The notes beneath the pieces were generated by a model that worked only from the letters and a program-made list of their open reading frames with translations, did no database searches and was not told where the DNA came from. A stretch of 64,000 nucleotides of DNA from positions 7,497 through 71,496 of the forward strand of contig JAYTWR010000125.1 of assembly GCA_043743335.1 (NCBI GenBank). Reading direction: 5' to 3'. Every line of letters starts with the position of its first letter. Position 1 is the first letter of the stretch. Below are positions 24,944-33,133 of this stretch, piece by piece. A program made the position numbers and the translations under genes. The stretch is from UBA5216 sp043743335. Lineage in GTDB: Bacteria; Pseudomonadota; Gammaproteobacteria; Burkholderiales; SG8-41.

Positions 24944-25921
24944 ATGATTTTTTTATACGCCCGCACACTAATCGCCTGTGTGGCGGCAGCGGTAACGTGC
25001 AGCAGCGCGCACGCACAGAGTCTTGGCACCTATCCGGCAAAAACGGTGCGCATCGTCATCCCGTTCGGTACCGGCGGCACCAATTTAATGGCGCGTTGGC
25101 TGGCACCAAAATTCTCCGAGGCCTTTGGGCAAACCTTTGCGGTCGATCCGCGCTTGGGCGCGGGCGGTAATATCGGCAACGAACTGGTGGCAAAAGCCCC
25201 ACCCGACGGCTACACGCTGTCCATCGCGCCGCCGGGCATTGTGTTCAGCCCCTTTCTATACAAGCGTGTGGGTTATGACCCGCTACGCGACTTTACATCC
25301 ATCGCGCTGTTGGGCAGCGTGCCCAATGTCATGTCGGTACATCCGTCGGTGCCCGCCAGTTCGTTGCAGCAACTGATCTCGCTCGCGCGCAGCAAATCCA
25401 AGCGTTTGTCGTACGGCTCCGGGGGCATTGGTTCCACCAATCATTTGGCGATGGAGTCGCTTAAATCGATCGCCAAAATCGACATCGTGCATATGCCCTA
25501 CAAAGGCGCAACAGTCGCGCTGGTGGATTTGATCAGCGGGCAAGTAGATATTGTGGTGGTGGCGGTGCCCAGCGTGTCGCAATACATCCAACAAGGCAAG
25601 TTGCGTGGCGTCACCACACTCAGCGCGCGGCGCGCGCCCGCGCTGCCAGACTTACCCACCAGCGCAGAAGCCGGCTAGCCGCAATTTGTTATGGACAACT
25701 GGTACGGCTTTTTCGGCCCCGCCGGCTTGCCGCGTGACGTCGTGGAGCGTCTCAGCACCGAAGCCGTCAAGGCCATGAAAGCGCCCGACACGCGCGAGCG
25801 CCTCAGTAGTCAGGGCTTTGATTTGTTTCCCGGCGGTCCGCAGGAACTAACCGCGCTGATGAAAAGCGAATACGCACGCTTCGGCAAAATCGTCAGGGAC
25901 GCTGGGATACAGCCGGAGTAG
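24944..25921 (+). pseudogene. Bug/TctC receptor interrupted by one in-frame TAG
   Basis: The full family sequence is present in a single frame: signal peptide ending SSAHAQ, YPAKTVRIVIPFGTGGTN, NELVAKAPPDGYTLS, VHMPYKGATVALVDLISG, then PTSAEAG, TAG at 25676-25678, PQFVMDNWYGFFGPAGLP and the normal C-terminus FGKIVRDAGIQPE. Most relatives have Leu or a similar residue where the TAG stands, so a single TTG-to-TAG change would explain it. The truncated product lacks the last quarter. A sequencing error or readthrough cannot be excluded. Confidence 0.82.
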
Positions 25922-25929
25922 TGCGTTGG

Positions 25930-26457
25930 GCGCTTAACCTTAACCAGTTTCTGCAAACACCGAATCCGCGCCGGCTTCGGCACGTTCGGAAACGAGCGTG
26001 AAAACGACACATACGCCACTTCGCCTACATACACCCAGCCATCAGCGTCGCAGGTGATGTTGTGTGCGATGTTGAACTCGCCGGGCCGGGTGCCGGGCCC
26101 GCCCCATGAAAACAGCCATTTGCCGTCGGGTGAATATTTGTGCCCGCGCGCGTTGCCGTCCAGCGTGCATTTGCGCATGGTGTGATCGCCATCGTCGGTG
26201 AGGTAGATAGCGTCGTCCGCGCCCATGTACACGCCGTGCGCGTTCTTGAACACGCCTTCGCCCCACGAACGCAGGACATTGCCTTCGCGGTCGAACACCA
26301 CCATCGGGTGCAGGCCGCAGTTGAACGCGTAAACATTATCCCAGCGATCCACATCCACGGTGGCCACGTCACCGCTGTCCCAGCCCTCGGGCCATTTCGC
26401 CCATCCATCCTGCGCCTGATAGGCGAAATCGCCGCTGCCCAAAATGCCGCTACTCAT
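25930..26457 (-). pseudogene. Six-bladed beta-propeller (NHL-type) gene with internal deletion
   Basis: From ATG 26457 (GGAAG upstream) the protein starts like peptidylglycine-lyase-related propellers: WPEGWDSGDVATVDVDRWDNVYAFNCGLHPMVVFDREGN, KNAHGVYMGADDAIYLTDDGDHT and GEFNIAHNITCDADGWVYV. It then jumps directly to a C-terminal segment GEVAYVSFSRSFPNVP...IRCLQKLVKVK. The two joined places (DGWVYV and xxIYVGEV) are similar in the family, so recombination between blades may have removed about 110-130 residues. The frame then runs on, without its own stop, until 25810, antisense to the Bug pseudogene. The likely product is non-functional. Confidence 0.65.
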
Positions 26458-26810
26458 GTGTGCTTCCTTTTTACTATAGCGGAATTCGTTTCGTGTGGGC
26501 CTGACTCTATCCACCGCTTTGCAACCGGTCAAACGCCCGCTGCGGCGATCAAGCGCAAACAATCCGGTCCATGCCGGCAGATTCACATACGGTTAAATTG
26601 ATATAACTAATTGATTTTATTACTTTTTTTGTATACCTATTACTGCCGATCGCCATTCCCTAACGACTAAAACTGGCTGTTCTACCGGCTACATCTGCAA
26701 TTGTTGAGCGCCCCGTAACCCCCGCGACTTACAATTCGGTTTCAGGTTTTTTTCAGTGCGATGCTGGCCATTCAAGACCGAGCACCGACCCAACCCACAA
26801 GGAGCAACCT
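26458..26810. other. Intergenic region between divergent genes
   Basis: About 350 bases lie between the propeller pseudogene and the BKACE gene. They contain one strong copy of the dispersed motif (26604-26621) followed by a T-run. Near the right end are a T-rich stretch and AAGGAG, which belongs to the BKACE gene. No open gene was found. Confidence 0.5.
26604..26621 (+). repeat. Dispersed AT-rich motif, strong copy
   Basis: It reads TAACTAATTGATTTTATT and is followed by ACTTTTTTTG. It stands 190 bases before the next gene and no gene ends here, so this copy is free of both a stop and a start. Confidence 0.85.
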
Positions 26811-27746
26811 TTGGCCGAAGCCCGTAAAGTCATCATCACCTGCGCCGTCACCGGGTCGATCCACACACCGACCATGACGCCCTATCTGCCGATCACGCCA
26901 GACGAAATCGCTGCGGGTGCCATCGGTGCTGCTGAAGCAGGGGCGGCGATTCTGCATCTGCATGCGCGTGATCCCGTCGATGGCCGCCCCACGCCCGACC
27001 CCAAAGTGTTCATGCAATTTTTGCCGCAAATCAAGCACGGCACCGATGCGGTAATCAACATCACCACTGGCGGCGGCCACGGCATGACGGTGCAGGAGCG
27101 CCTCGCCGGCCCGCTGCTCGCCAAGCCCGAGGTCTGTTCGCTCAACATGGGCTCGATGAACTTCGGCCTCTACCCCAATCTCGACAAACGCAGCGAATGG
27201 AAACACGAGTGGGAACCGCAGTATCTCGAAGCCAGTCGCGATTTCATTTTTCGCAACACCTTCAAAGACATCGAGTATTCCCTCAAGCATCTGGGTGAAG
27301 ACTGCGGTACGCGCTTCGAATTCGAGTGTTACGACGTCGGGCATCTTTATAACCTCGCGCATTTTCTCGACCGCAAGCTGGTGAAGCCACCGCTGTTTGT
27401 GCAAACCATCTTCGGTATCCTCGGCGGCATCGGCGTACACACCGAAAATTTGATGCACATGAAAACCATCGCCGACAAATTGTTCGGCGATCAATATCTG
27501 TGGTCAATCCTCGGCGCGGGACGGCACCAGATGGGCTTGGTCACCATGGGCGCGCTGATGGGCGGCAATGTGCGCGTGGGTCTCGAAGACAGTATTTATC
27601 TCGGCAAGGGCGAGCTCGCCAAAAGCAACGCGGCGCAGGTCGCCAAAATCCGCCGTATCCTCGAAGACCTGTCGATGGAAATCGCCACACCTGCCGAAGC
27701 GCGCAAAATGCTCGCGCTCAAGGGCGCAGACAATGTCGGTTTCTGA
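26811..27746 (+). CDS. BKACE-family beta-keto acid cleavage enzyme (DUF849)
   Basis: The protein has 311 residues. The start is TTG, with AAGGAG six bases upstream, and the sequence begins AEARKVIITCAVTGSIHTP, the usual family start. The zinc site ILHLHARDPVDGRP has His49 and His51; INITTGGGHGMTVQERL and the later EFECYD, LFVQTIFGILGGIG and MGALMGGNVRVGLEDSIYL follow. These TIM-barrel zinc enzymes condense a beta-keto acid with acetyl-CoA to give acetoacetate and a new CoA ester. The keto-acid specificity cannot be read from sequence. The unusual TTG start may lower expression. Confidence 0.92.
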   Translation: MAEARKVIITCAVTGSIHTPTMTPYLPITPDEIAAGAIGAAEAGAAILHLHARDPVDGRPTPDPKVFMQFLPQIKHGTDAVINITTGGGHGMTVQERLAGPLLAKPEVCSLNMGSMNFGLYPNLDKRSEWKHEWEPQYLEASRDFIFRNTFKDIEYSLKHLGEDCGTRFEFECYDVGHLYNLAHFLDRKLVKPPLFVQTIFGILGGIGVHTENLMHMKTIADKLFGDQYLWSILGAGRHQMGLVTMGALMGGNVRVGLEDSIYLGKGELAKSNAAQVAKIRRILEDLSMEIATPAEARKMLALKGADNVGF

Positions 27747-27859
27747 TGGATTCTGTTCGCGTTGGGTGCGTCCACGCGACAGGCAGCGCCGCCACCAACA
27801 AAAACATGCAGCGCTGCTGACGATCACCCAGCTTTACAACCACGCCGCAATAACCTTCT

Positions 27860-27877
27860 TAACTAATTGTTTTTAAA
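27860..27877 (+). repeat. Dispersed AT-rich motif, variant copy
   Basis: It reads TAACTAATTGTTTTTAAA, one substitution from the consensus, and is followed by CAGTTTTATAAAG. The channel-gene ATG lies 18 bases beyond. Confidence 0.8.
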
Positions 27878-27895
27878 CAGTTTTATAAAGCCGCC

Positions 27896-28489
27896 ATGAG
27901 CAAAACCCGACTCGAAGCGTTCAGCGATGGCGTGATTGCCATCATTATCACCATCATGGTACTGGAGTTGAAAGTGCCACATAACGCGGAAGTCGCCGCG
28001 CTGATACCGCTGCTGCCCGTGTTTCTGAGTTACGTGCTGAGTTTTATTTACGTCGCGATTTATTGGACCAATCACCACCATTTGCTGCACGCCGTGCACG
28101 AAGTCAGCGGCGGCATCCTGTGGGCGAATCTGCATTTGTTGTTCTGGCTGTCGCTGGTGCCATTTGTCACCGGCTGGATGGGCGAAAACCATTTTGCAGC
28201 GGCGCCTACCGCACTGTACGGCTGCGTACTGCTGATGGCAGGCATGGCCTACAAGTTATTGCAATGCGCGATTATTCACCGTCACGGTAACCACTCACTG
28301 CTCGCCCTAGCCATCGGCAAAGACTTCAAAGGCAATCTATCACTGCTGCTGTACGTGATCGCCATCCCCTGCGCATTCGTCTCAACGTGGATTTCCGGCG
28401 CGCTCTTCGTCAGCGTGGCCTTGTTGTGGCTGATACCCGACCGTCGCATCGAACGCGCACTAGCCAAGCGCGAGAGACTGGCACCGTAA
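27896..28489 (+). CDS. TMEM175-type (DUF1211) potassium channel
   Basis: The 197-residue protein has six hydrophobic helices. The family signature is at the start of the first: RLEAFSDGVIAIIITIMVLEL (FSDG at 9-12). Bacterial TMEM175 proteins are tetrameric cation channels that leak K+. A second conserved area is YVAIYWTNHHHLLHAV. No regulatory domain is attached. It stands alone, preceded by a motif copy and converging on a shortened Bug gene. Confidence 0.9.
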   Translation: MSKTRLEAFSDGVIAIIITIMVLELKVPHNAEVAALIPLLPVFLSYVLSFIYVAIYWTNHHHLLHAVHEVSGGILWANLHLLFWLSLVPFVTGWMGENHFAAAPTALYGCVLLMAGMAYKLLQCAIIHRHGNHSLLALAIGKDFKGNLSLLLYVIAIPCAFVSTWISGALFVSVALLWLIPDRRIERALAKRERLAP

Positions 28490-28500
28490 TTGCCGCAAGC

Positions 28501-29124
28501 CTAATCCGCTTTTGCCCCTGCGGCCCGCACCACTTTCGTCCATTTCGCGATTTCGTTGCGCAAGAATTCGCCGCAAGCCTCGGGCGAACTGCCCACCGGC
28601 TCGGTGCCCAGCGCGGCAAAGCGCTCTTTCACCGACGGGCTATGCACTGCTTTGACAATTTCGCCATTGAGCTTCACCACAATCTCGCGCGGCAACGCGG
28701 CCGGCGCGAGCATCATGTACCAACCGGTGACTTCAAAACCCGGCACGCCGGATTCCACCACGGTGAGTATCTCCGGCGACGTGGCAATCAAGGTATAACC
28801 ATCCGGCACCGCTTTCGCCACCAGATCATGGCCGATCACCGTGCCCGCCCCAGGGCGATTTTCCACCACTACCGGCACGCCCATTTGCTCCGCGAGCTTT
28901 TGCGACACGATACGTCCGGTAACATCCGTGCCGCCGCCCGGCCCCAGAGCGACAACCATACGGATCGCTCGCTGGGGGTAGCTTTGCGCCGCGCCCAACT
29001 GCGCCATGACGCAGAGGCACGCTCCGGCAACCGTAGGTAACACGGCTAAACGCCTATGCGCCGCGACGCCCGATTGCGTCAGCGAAAGGGCAAAACGCTG
29101 TGTGAACCTCATGCGATACCTCAT
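28501..29124 (-). CDS. Shortened Bug/TctC receptor with in-frame deletion of lobe two
   Basis: The frame is open for 207 residues instead of about 320. The signal peptide (ending QLGAAQ) and lobe one are normal (YPQRAIRMVVALGPGGGTDVTGR, VENRPGAGTVIG, PDGYTLIATSPE). The sequence then passes directly to ILTVVESGVPGFEVTGWYMM and the normal end WTKVVRAAGAKAD. About 110-115 residues, including the YKGxGPA loop, are gone without a frameshift. The binding cleft would be incomplete, so it is probably a pseudogene in function although translatable. A very similar in-frame loss occurs in the remnant at 10835. Confidence 0.78.
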   Translation of the reverse strand: MRYRMRFTQRFALSLTQSGVAAHRRLAVLPTVAGACLCVMAQLGAAQSYPQRAIRMVVALGPGGGTDVTGRIVSQKLAEQMGVPVVVENRPGAGTVIGHDLVAKAVPDGYTLIATSPEILTVVESGVPGFEVTGWYMMLAPAALPREIVVKLNGEIVKAVHSPSVKERFAALGTEPVGSSPEACGEFLRNEIAKWTKVVRAAGAKAD

Positions 29125-29327
29125 TCAATACCCCGTTTAACGCGATGGGCAAATGGTAATTCGCGCATCGCGATAAGGGAAGCTCCCGCCTCACGCCCCT
29201 ATCACACACCGTCCACACAACGGCGGCGGCGGTCGGCGCACCGGCATCATTGGGCCACAAAATTGCACGGAAGGCAGACGCCGCTTAAACTCGCGCTATC
29301 CAATCCGCAACCTGTCAAGGAAACCTT

Positions 29328-29948
29328 ATGCTAAAAATCTGGGGCCGCAAAAATTCCATCAATGTGCAAAAAGTACTGTGGGCCTGCGGCGAACTGGCGT
29401 TACCGATAGAGCGCATCGACGCTGGCATGGCGTTTGGCGTCAACAATACGCCTGAATACAAGGCCATGAACCCGAATGGCCTCGTGCCGTTGATGAATCA
29501 CGATGGCTTTATTTTGTGGGAATCGCACGCGATCGTGCGTTACCTCGCGCGGCTGAATGGCGCTAGCCTGCTGCTGCCCGCAAACGCGCAAGTGGCCGCT
29601 GACGCCGACCGCTGGATGGATTGGTACGCCACTACGCTGTGGCTCAACCTGCGCCCGGTGTTCTGGAATTTGGTGCGCACCGCGCCAGAAAAACGTGACA
29701 TGCCGCTGGTGGCATCCAGCCTCAAAGCCATGACTGCCAATTTTGAAATCGTCGATAACGCGTTGGCGAATAAAGACTACATCGCTGGTGCTGCCTTCAG
29801 CATGGGCGACATCCCCCTTGGCGTGGCCGCGTTTCGCTGGTACAACATGGCCATTGAGCGCCCGCCCTATAAAAACCTCGACGCGTGGTACGCACGCCTG
29901 TGCGACAGACCCGCGTTCCAAGTGTACGCCATGCAGCCGTTGACCTAA
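29328..29948 (+). CDS. Glutathione S-transferase family protein
   Basis: The 206-residue protein has a thioredoxin-like N-terminal half (LKIWGRKNSINVQKVLWACGEL with Asn/Ser near the glutathione site; NPNGLVPLMNHDGFILWESHAIVRYLAR with the cis-Pro and ESxAI motif) and a helical C-terminal domain (YIAGAAFSMGDIPLGVAAFRW, the N-capping box). It resembles betaproteobacterial GSTs. The substrate is unknown. It is followed by a cupin gene after a reversed motif copy. Confidence 0.92.
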   Translation: MLKIWGRKNSINVQKVLWACGELALPIERIDAGMAFGVNNTPEYKAMNPNGLVPLMNHDGFILWESHAIVRYLARLNGASLLLPANAQVAADADRWMDWYATTLWLNLRPVFWNLVRTAPEKRDMPLVASSLKAMTANFEIVDNALANKDYIAGAAFSMGDIPLGVAAFRWYNMAIERPPYKNLDAWYARLCDRPAFQVYAMQPLT

Positions 29949-29957
29949 TTAAAACTC

Positions 29958-29975
29958 AATAAAATCAATTAGTTA
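29958..29975 (-). repeat. Dispersed AT-rich motif, strong copy in reverse
   Basis: The exact 18-base sequence lies on the minus strand between two plus-strand genes (GST stop 29948, cupin start 30009). Its orientation is opposite to both, so the three-frame-stop property cannot act on the GST gene here. Confidence 0.85.
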
Positions 29976-30008
29976 CGATATAAACTCATCACCTGAAAGG
30001 AAACGCCC

Positions 30009-30434
30009 GTGTCTGAACTCAACATCGTCAAAGCCAATGCCGTCGCGCCGGTCAACATCCGTGGCCTGCCCAAAGCAGCGGGGCAAATCAAACGCATCGT
30101 CGCCACGGAAAATTTCTTTTTCAACGTGGATGAAATCGCGCCCGGCTACAGCCCGCACCATTGGCACCGCCACGATCACTATGTCCACGACGGCGTCAAA
30201 GTGGAATATCCGGCAGACTTTGAGGAAATTTATTTCGTGCTAAGCGGCAACGGCGTCATTCAGTGGAAATCCGCTGCCGGCGACGTGCTGGAACAACAAG
30301 TCGGCCCTGGCGACACTATCCACATGCCGCCCGGCGTAATTGAACACCAGTTGCTGAACAACGGCACCGAGCCTATCCGCATCGCGGTCGTCGGCGTGCC
30401 GCCGCCCAAGCGCACACCGGTGACAGCGAAATAA
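30009..30434 (+). CDS. Cupin-domain protein
   Basis: The 141-residue protein starts with GTG after GAAAGGAAA. The single barrel has motif one GYSPHHWHRHDHYVH..EEIYFVLSGNG, with several metal-ligand His residues, and motif two GPGDTIHMPPGVIEHQLLN. The His-rich insertion HHWHRHDHYVHDG is more extended than usual. It is likely a metal-binding small-molecule enzyme or sensor. No clear pathway link is seen. Confidence 0.82.
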   Translation: MSELNIVKANAVAPVNIRGLPKAAGQIKRIVATENFFFNVDEIAPGYSPHHWHRHDHYVHDGVKVEYPADFEEIYFVLSGNGVIQWKSAAGDVLEQQVGPGDTIHMPPGVIEHQLLNNGTEPIRIAVVGVPPPKRTPVTAK

Positions 30435-30458
30435 GACGCTGCTTTAACACACGCCCGA

Positions 30459-31187
30459 ATGCACACCACATCAACCGTGATGACCAACGCCCCGCGCGAA
30501 TACCGCTACTACAATCTGGTGATGGTGGCGTTCGTCACGGTGCTGATTTGCTCCAACCTTATCGGCCCGGCGAAGATTGCGCAAATTGATTTGCCGGTGT
30601 GGGGCGCGCTGACCTTTGGCGCGGGCGTGCTGTTTTTTCCGGTGTCGTATGTGTTCGGCGACATTCTCACCGAGGTCTATGGCTACTCGCGCGCGCGGCG
30701 CGTGATCTGGAGCGGCTTTGCCGCGCTGGCATTTGCCTCAGTGATGGCTGCGATGGTCGTGGCGCTACCACCGGCGCCGTTCTGGAACAATCAATCAGCG
30801 TACGAAGTGGCATTTGGCTCCACGTGGCGCATCGTGCTGGCGTCGATGATTGCGTATTTTTGCGGCGAGTTCGTCAACTCGCTGGTGTTGGCCAAAATGA
30901 AAATCCTCACCCAGGGCAAACATCTGTGGAGCCGCACCATCGGATCCACCGTGGTGGGCGAGGCTGTTGATTCCGCGCTGTTTTACCCGCTGGCGTTTTA
31001 CGGCACAGGCATCATTCCCAACGATAAATTACCGATGGTGATGGCCGCGCAGTTTGTGCTGAAAGTGAGTGTGGAAGTGGCGTTCACGCCGCTCACCTAC
31101 GTCATCGTCAACGCGTTAAAACGCGCAGAAAACGAAGACCATTACGACCGGAAAACGAACTTCAATCCGTTTCATCTCAAGGATTGA
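30459..31187 (+). CDS. Queuosine-precursor transporter (YhhQ/VUT family)
   Basis: The 242-residue protein has about six transmembrane helices. Family marks are NLIGPAKIAQ, the VFGDILTEVYGYSRARRVIW loop, and GSTVVGEAVDSALFYPLAF near the C-terminal side. Proteins of this family import preQ0/preQ1 for queuosine synthesis. The start could be this ATG or the one 21 bases later (TNAPREYRYYNLV); no ribosome-binding site decides. It precedes tRNA-Pro, which lies on the other strand. Confidence 0.88.
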   Translation: MHTTSTVMTNAPREYRYYNLVMVAFVTVLICSNLIGPAKIAQIDLPVWGALTFGAGVLFFPVSYVFGDILTEVYGYSRARRVIWSGFAALAFASVMAAMVVALPPAPFWNNQSAYEVAFGSTWRIVLASMIAYFCGEFVNSLVLAKMKILTQGKHLWSRTIGSTVVGEAVDSALFYPLAFYGTGIIPNDKLPMVMAAQFVLKVSVEVAFTPLTYVIVNALKRAENEDHYDRKTNFNPFHLKD

Positions 31188-31221
31188 GACGCGTTTAGAA
31201 CGATTGAAGCTGGATTGAAAC

Positions 31222-31298
31222 TGGTCAGGGAGGTGAGATTCGAACTCACGACCTCCTGCTCCCAAAGCAGGCGCGCTACCGGACTACGCTACACCCTG
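31222..31298 (-). tRNA. tRNA-Pro (UGG)
   Basis: The 77-nt cloverleaf has acceptor CAGGGTG/CTCCCTG (one T-T mismatch at the sixth pair), encoded ACCA, anticodon stem CCTGC/GCAGG around TTTGGGA (anticodon TGG, Pro), and a T-arm with GTTCGAATC. The acceptor mismatch is unusual but the rest is canonical. Confidence 0.95.
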
Positions 31299-31325
31299 AC
31301 GAGTTGTTATTTTAGCTGATTTTCC

Positions 31326-31360
31326 CTTGTTAAAGGGACGGGGCTTCCACTGGAAGCCCC
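31326..31360 (-). terminator. Hairpins after creD
   Basis: A perfect nine-base stem GGGGCTTCC/GGAAGCCCC with a three-base loop (31340-31360) follows the end of the CreD gene on the minus strand, and a second small stem CCCTT/AAGGG (31324-31337) comes next. The T-run is weak, so this may be an imperfect intrinsic terminator. It separates creD from tRNA-Pro. Confidence 0.5.
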
Positions 31361-31370
31361 TTCACAGCCA

Positions 31371-32771
31371 CTATTCGGCGGTGGGTTGGCTGCCAACACT
31401 ACCCTTACGCGCAGCTAACCCTTCGCCCACGCGATACCAATCCACCTTGCGCGTGCCGACCATAACGGCTGTCAACAGGCCAAACAACAACACCGAGCCC
31501 AACACCAGCGAGTGGTCCTCGGAACGCAGCAACACGTAGAGCGCACCATACAGCGCCGCCAACAGCGCGCCAAAGCCCAAGCCGCGCACGGCGCTTTTCA
31601 GCACAAAGCTCACGTAAAACGCAAGCAGCCCGATGCACGCCGCGCTGGCGATGGCATAGGCCCGATCAAACGCGATGTGTTCCGACAGCGACGTCAGCAA
31701 TAAATAAAACATCGCCAGCGCAATGCCCACCAAGCCGTATTGGATCGGGTGTATCGCCAAACGCTTGAGCACTTCATACAAAAAGAAGGCAATCAAGGTC
31801 AGACCGATAAACAAAAATCCATACTTGGCCGAACGTTCGAGTTGCTGATAAATATTCGCCGGCTGAATCAGCGACACGCCGAAGCCGTTTTTCGCCACCG
31901 CCGCGCATTTGCTGGCGTCGGACACACATTCCCCATAGAGCGTGGCGAGATTGGTGGAAAAATGCGAGGTGCGCCACTGGGCGACGAAGCCGTCACCGGC
32001 ATTGCCTTCGCCATCCGCTTTGGGCTCCGGTAAATAACGTCCATAAAAGCTGGGGTGCGGCCAATTCGATTTCAGGCTAACTTGCGTGCTCTTGCCGGTG
32101 GGCACAAACCAAAGCCGTTCCATGCCCTGCAAACTCAGTTCAAAAGCAAAGTCAAAGTGGGTTGGCTGCGTGTCATTGAGCACGCCCAATGGCGCGTGCA
32201 TGCCCGCCGCCATACCCGGTGCGTGTGCGCCGGACACGAACGCGATTTTCTTCTCGTCCATCACCAGCTCGGGGCTATTCTTGATGCCGCGCGGATCGGC
32301 GATGCCGATGGCCATGCGCGCGCCGCCAAAATCAAACGCGCCAGCACCTGCCTGTGCCACGTAGCCCTTGGGCACCAAAAACCGGCCCTTGATCTTGAGC
32401 GGCGCGCTATACAGCCGCGCCGTGTAAATACCACGACGCTTCTCAAAGGTAGCCACATCACCGTCGATCTCCAGCCATTCCGGCAGAAACGCCAGCGTTT
32501 CGTCGTAGACATGCTCGGTCTTTTTTTCCTTTTCCACGCCCTTGTCGTCCTTCACCACCTGCGTGTGAATGACCCTGCGTTTATACGGCACCAGCAACAC
32601 TGGGCCGGTGATGGCCTGTTCGCCGGTGGCGCTTTGCGCGATTTCATTCAACACGCCGCGCTGCGCGTTTTGTCGCTCCGCGATCAAACCCGTGATCATG
32701 CTCATCGGGATCATCAACCCCATGCCGATCAATATCAGCAACGCTATTCGTTTCCATAGTGCACCAGTCAT
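31371..32771 (-). CDS. creD: CreD-family inner-membrane protein
   Basis: The 466-residue protein has an N-terminal membrane anchor (LWKRIALLILIGMGLMIPMSMITGLIAERQ), a large periplasmic domain of about 280 residues beginning ITGPVLLVPY, and a C-terminal bundle of about five helices ending in a short tail. This is the layout of E. coli CreD (colicin-E2 tolerance, envelope integrity), which is normally controlled by CreBC. No creB or creC is in the window. The family role concerns envelope stress and is not understood in detail. Confidence 0.92.
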   Translation of the reverse strand: MTGALWKRIALLILIGMGLMIPMSMITGLIAERQNAQRGVLNEIAQSATGEQAITGPVLLVPYKRRVIHTQVVKDDKGVEKEKKTEHVYDETLAFLPEWLEIDGDVATFEKRRGIYTARLYSAPLKIKGRFLVPKGYVAQAGAGAFDFGGARMAIGIADPRGIKNSPELVMDEKKIAFVSGAHAPGMAAGMHAPLGVLNDTQPTHFDFAFELSLQGMERLWFVPTGKSTQVSLKSNWPHPSFYGRYLPEPKADGEGNAGDGFVAQWRTSHFSTNLATLYGECVSDASKCAAVAKNGFGVSLIQPANIYQQLERSAKYGFLFIGLTLIAFFLYEVLKRLAIHPIQYGLVGIALAMFYLLLTSLSEHIAFDRAYAIASAACIGLLAFYVSFVLKSAVRGLGFGALLAALYGALYVLLRSEDHSLVLGSVLLFGLLTAVMVGTRKVDWYRVGEGLAARKGSVGSQPTAE

Positions 32772-33133
32772 GTTCTCGTCTCCGCTGTCAGAATTGGGCC
32801 GGGCAACATGTATCGGCCCGGCTGAGACGTATTACACGACCGGCGCGTGGCGCAGCACGGGCGCGATTCGGGCAAAGCACGGGGCAATTGTGGCAGCAAC
32901 AGGGCAACCGCCAGCTAACCGGTTCAAAAGCCGCCGGCGCATTCGCCGCGCAGTCTGCAACGCACACCCGCGCCGTAAATTCGGCGATATGAGCGCGCAT
33001 AGCCCGGCAGCAGTGCATTCCGAGAATCGTAGAACGCATGCGCCTACCCAGTGCCACGCAATAGCGGCGAGCATCGCCGAATGGCGCGGCGTTCGCCTTG
33101 GGATACGCTGCGCTGCTGCCGGGCTATGCGCGC
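32772..33133. other. Non-coding region containing a long inverted repeat
   Basis: About 360 bases lie between the divergent-side end of creD and the stop of a Bug gene. Two 21-base arms of a perfect inverted repeat are at 32993-33013 and 33113-33133, 99 bases apart; the right arm touches the Bug stop codon. No gene or known element could be recognised in between, but the layout is MITE-like or a long hairpin. Confidence 0.75.
32993..33133. repeat. Perfect 21-base inverted repeat with 99-base spacer
   Basis: The left arm starts GCGCGCATAGCCCGG and the right arm is its exact reverse complement, ending at 33133. Both arms could pair as a large hairpin or mark the ends of a small non-autonomous element. 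Confidence 0.8.
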
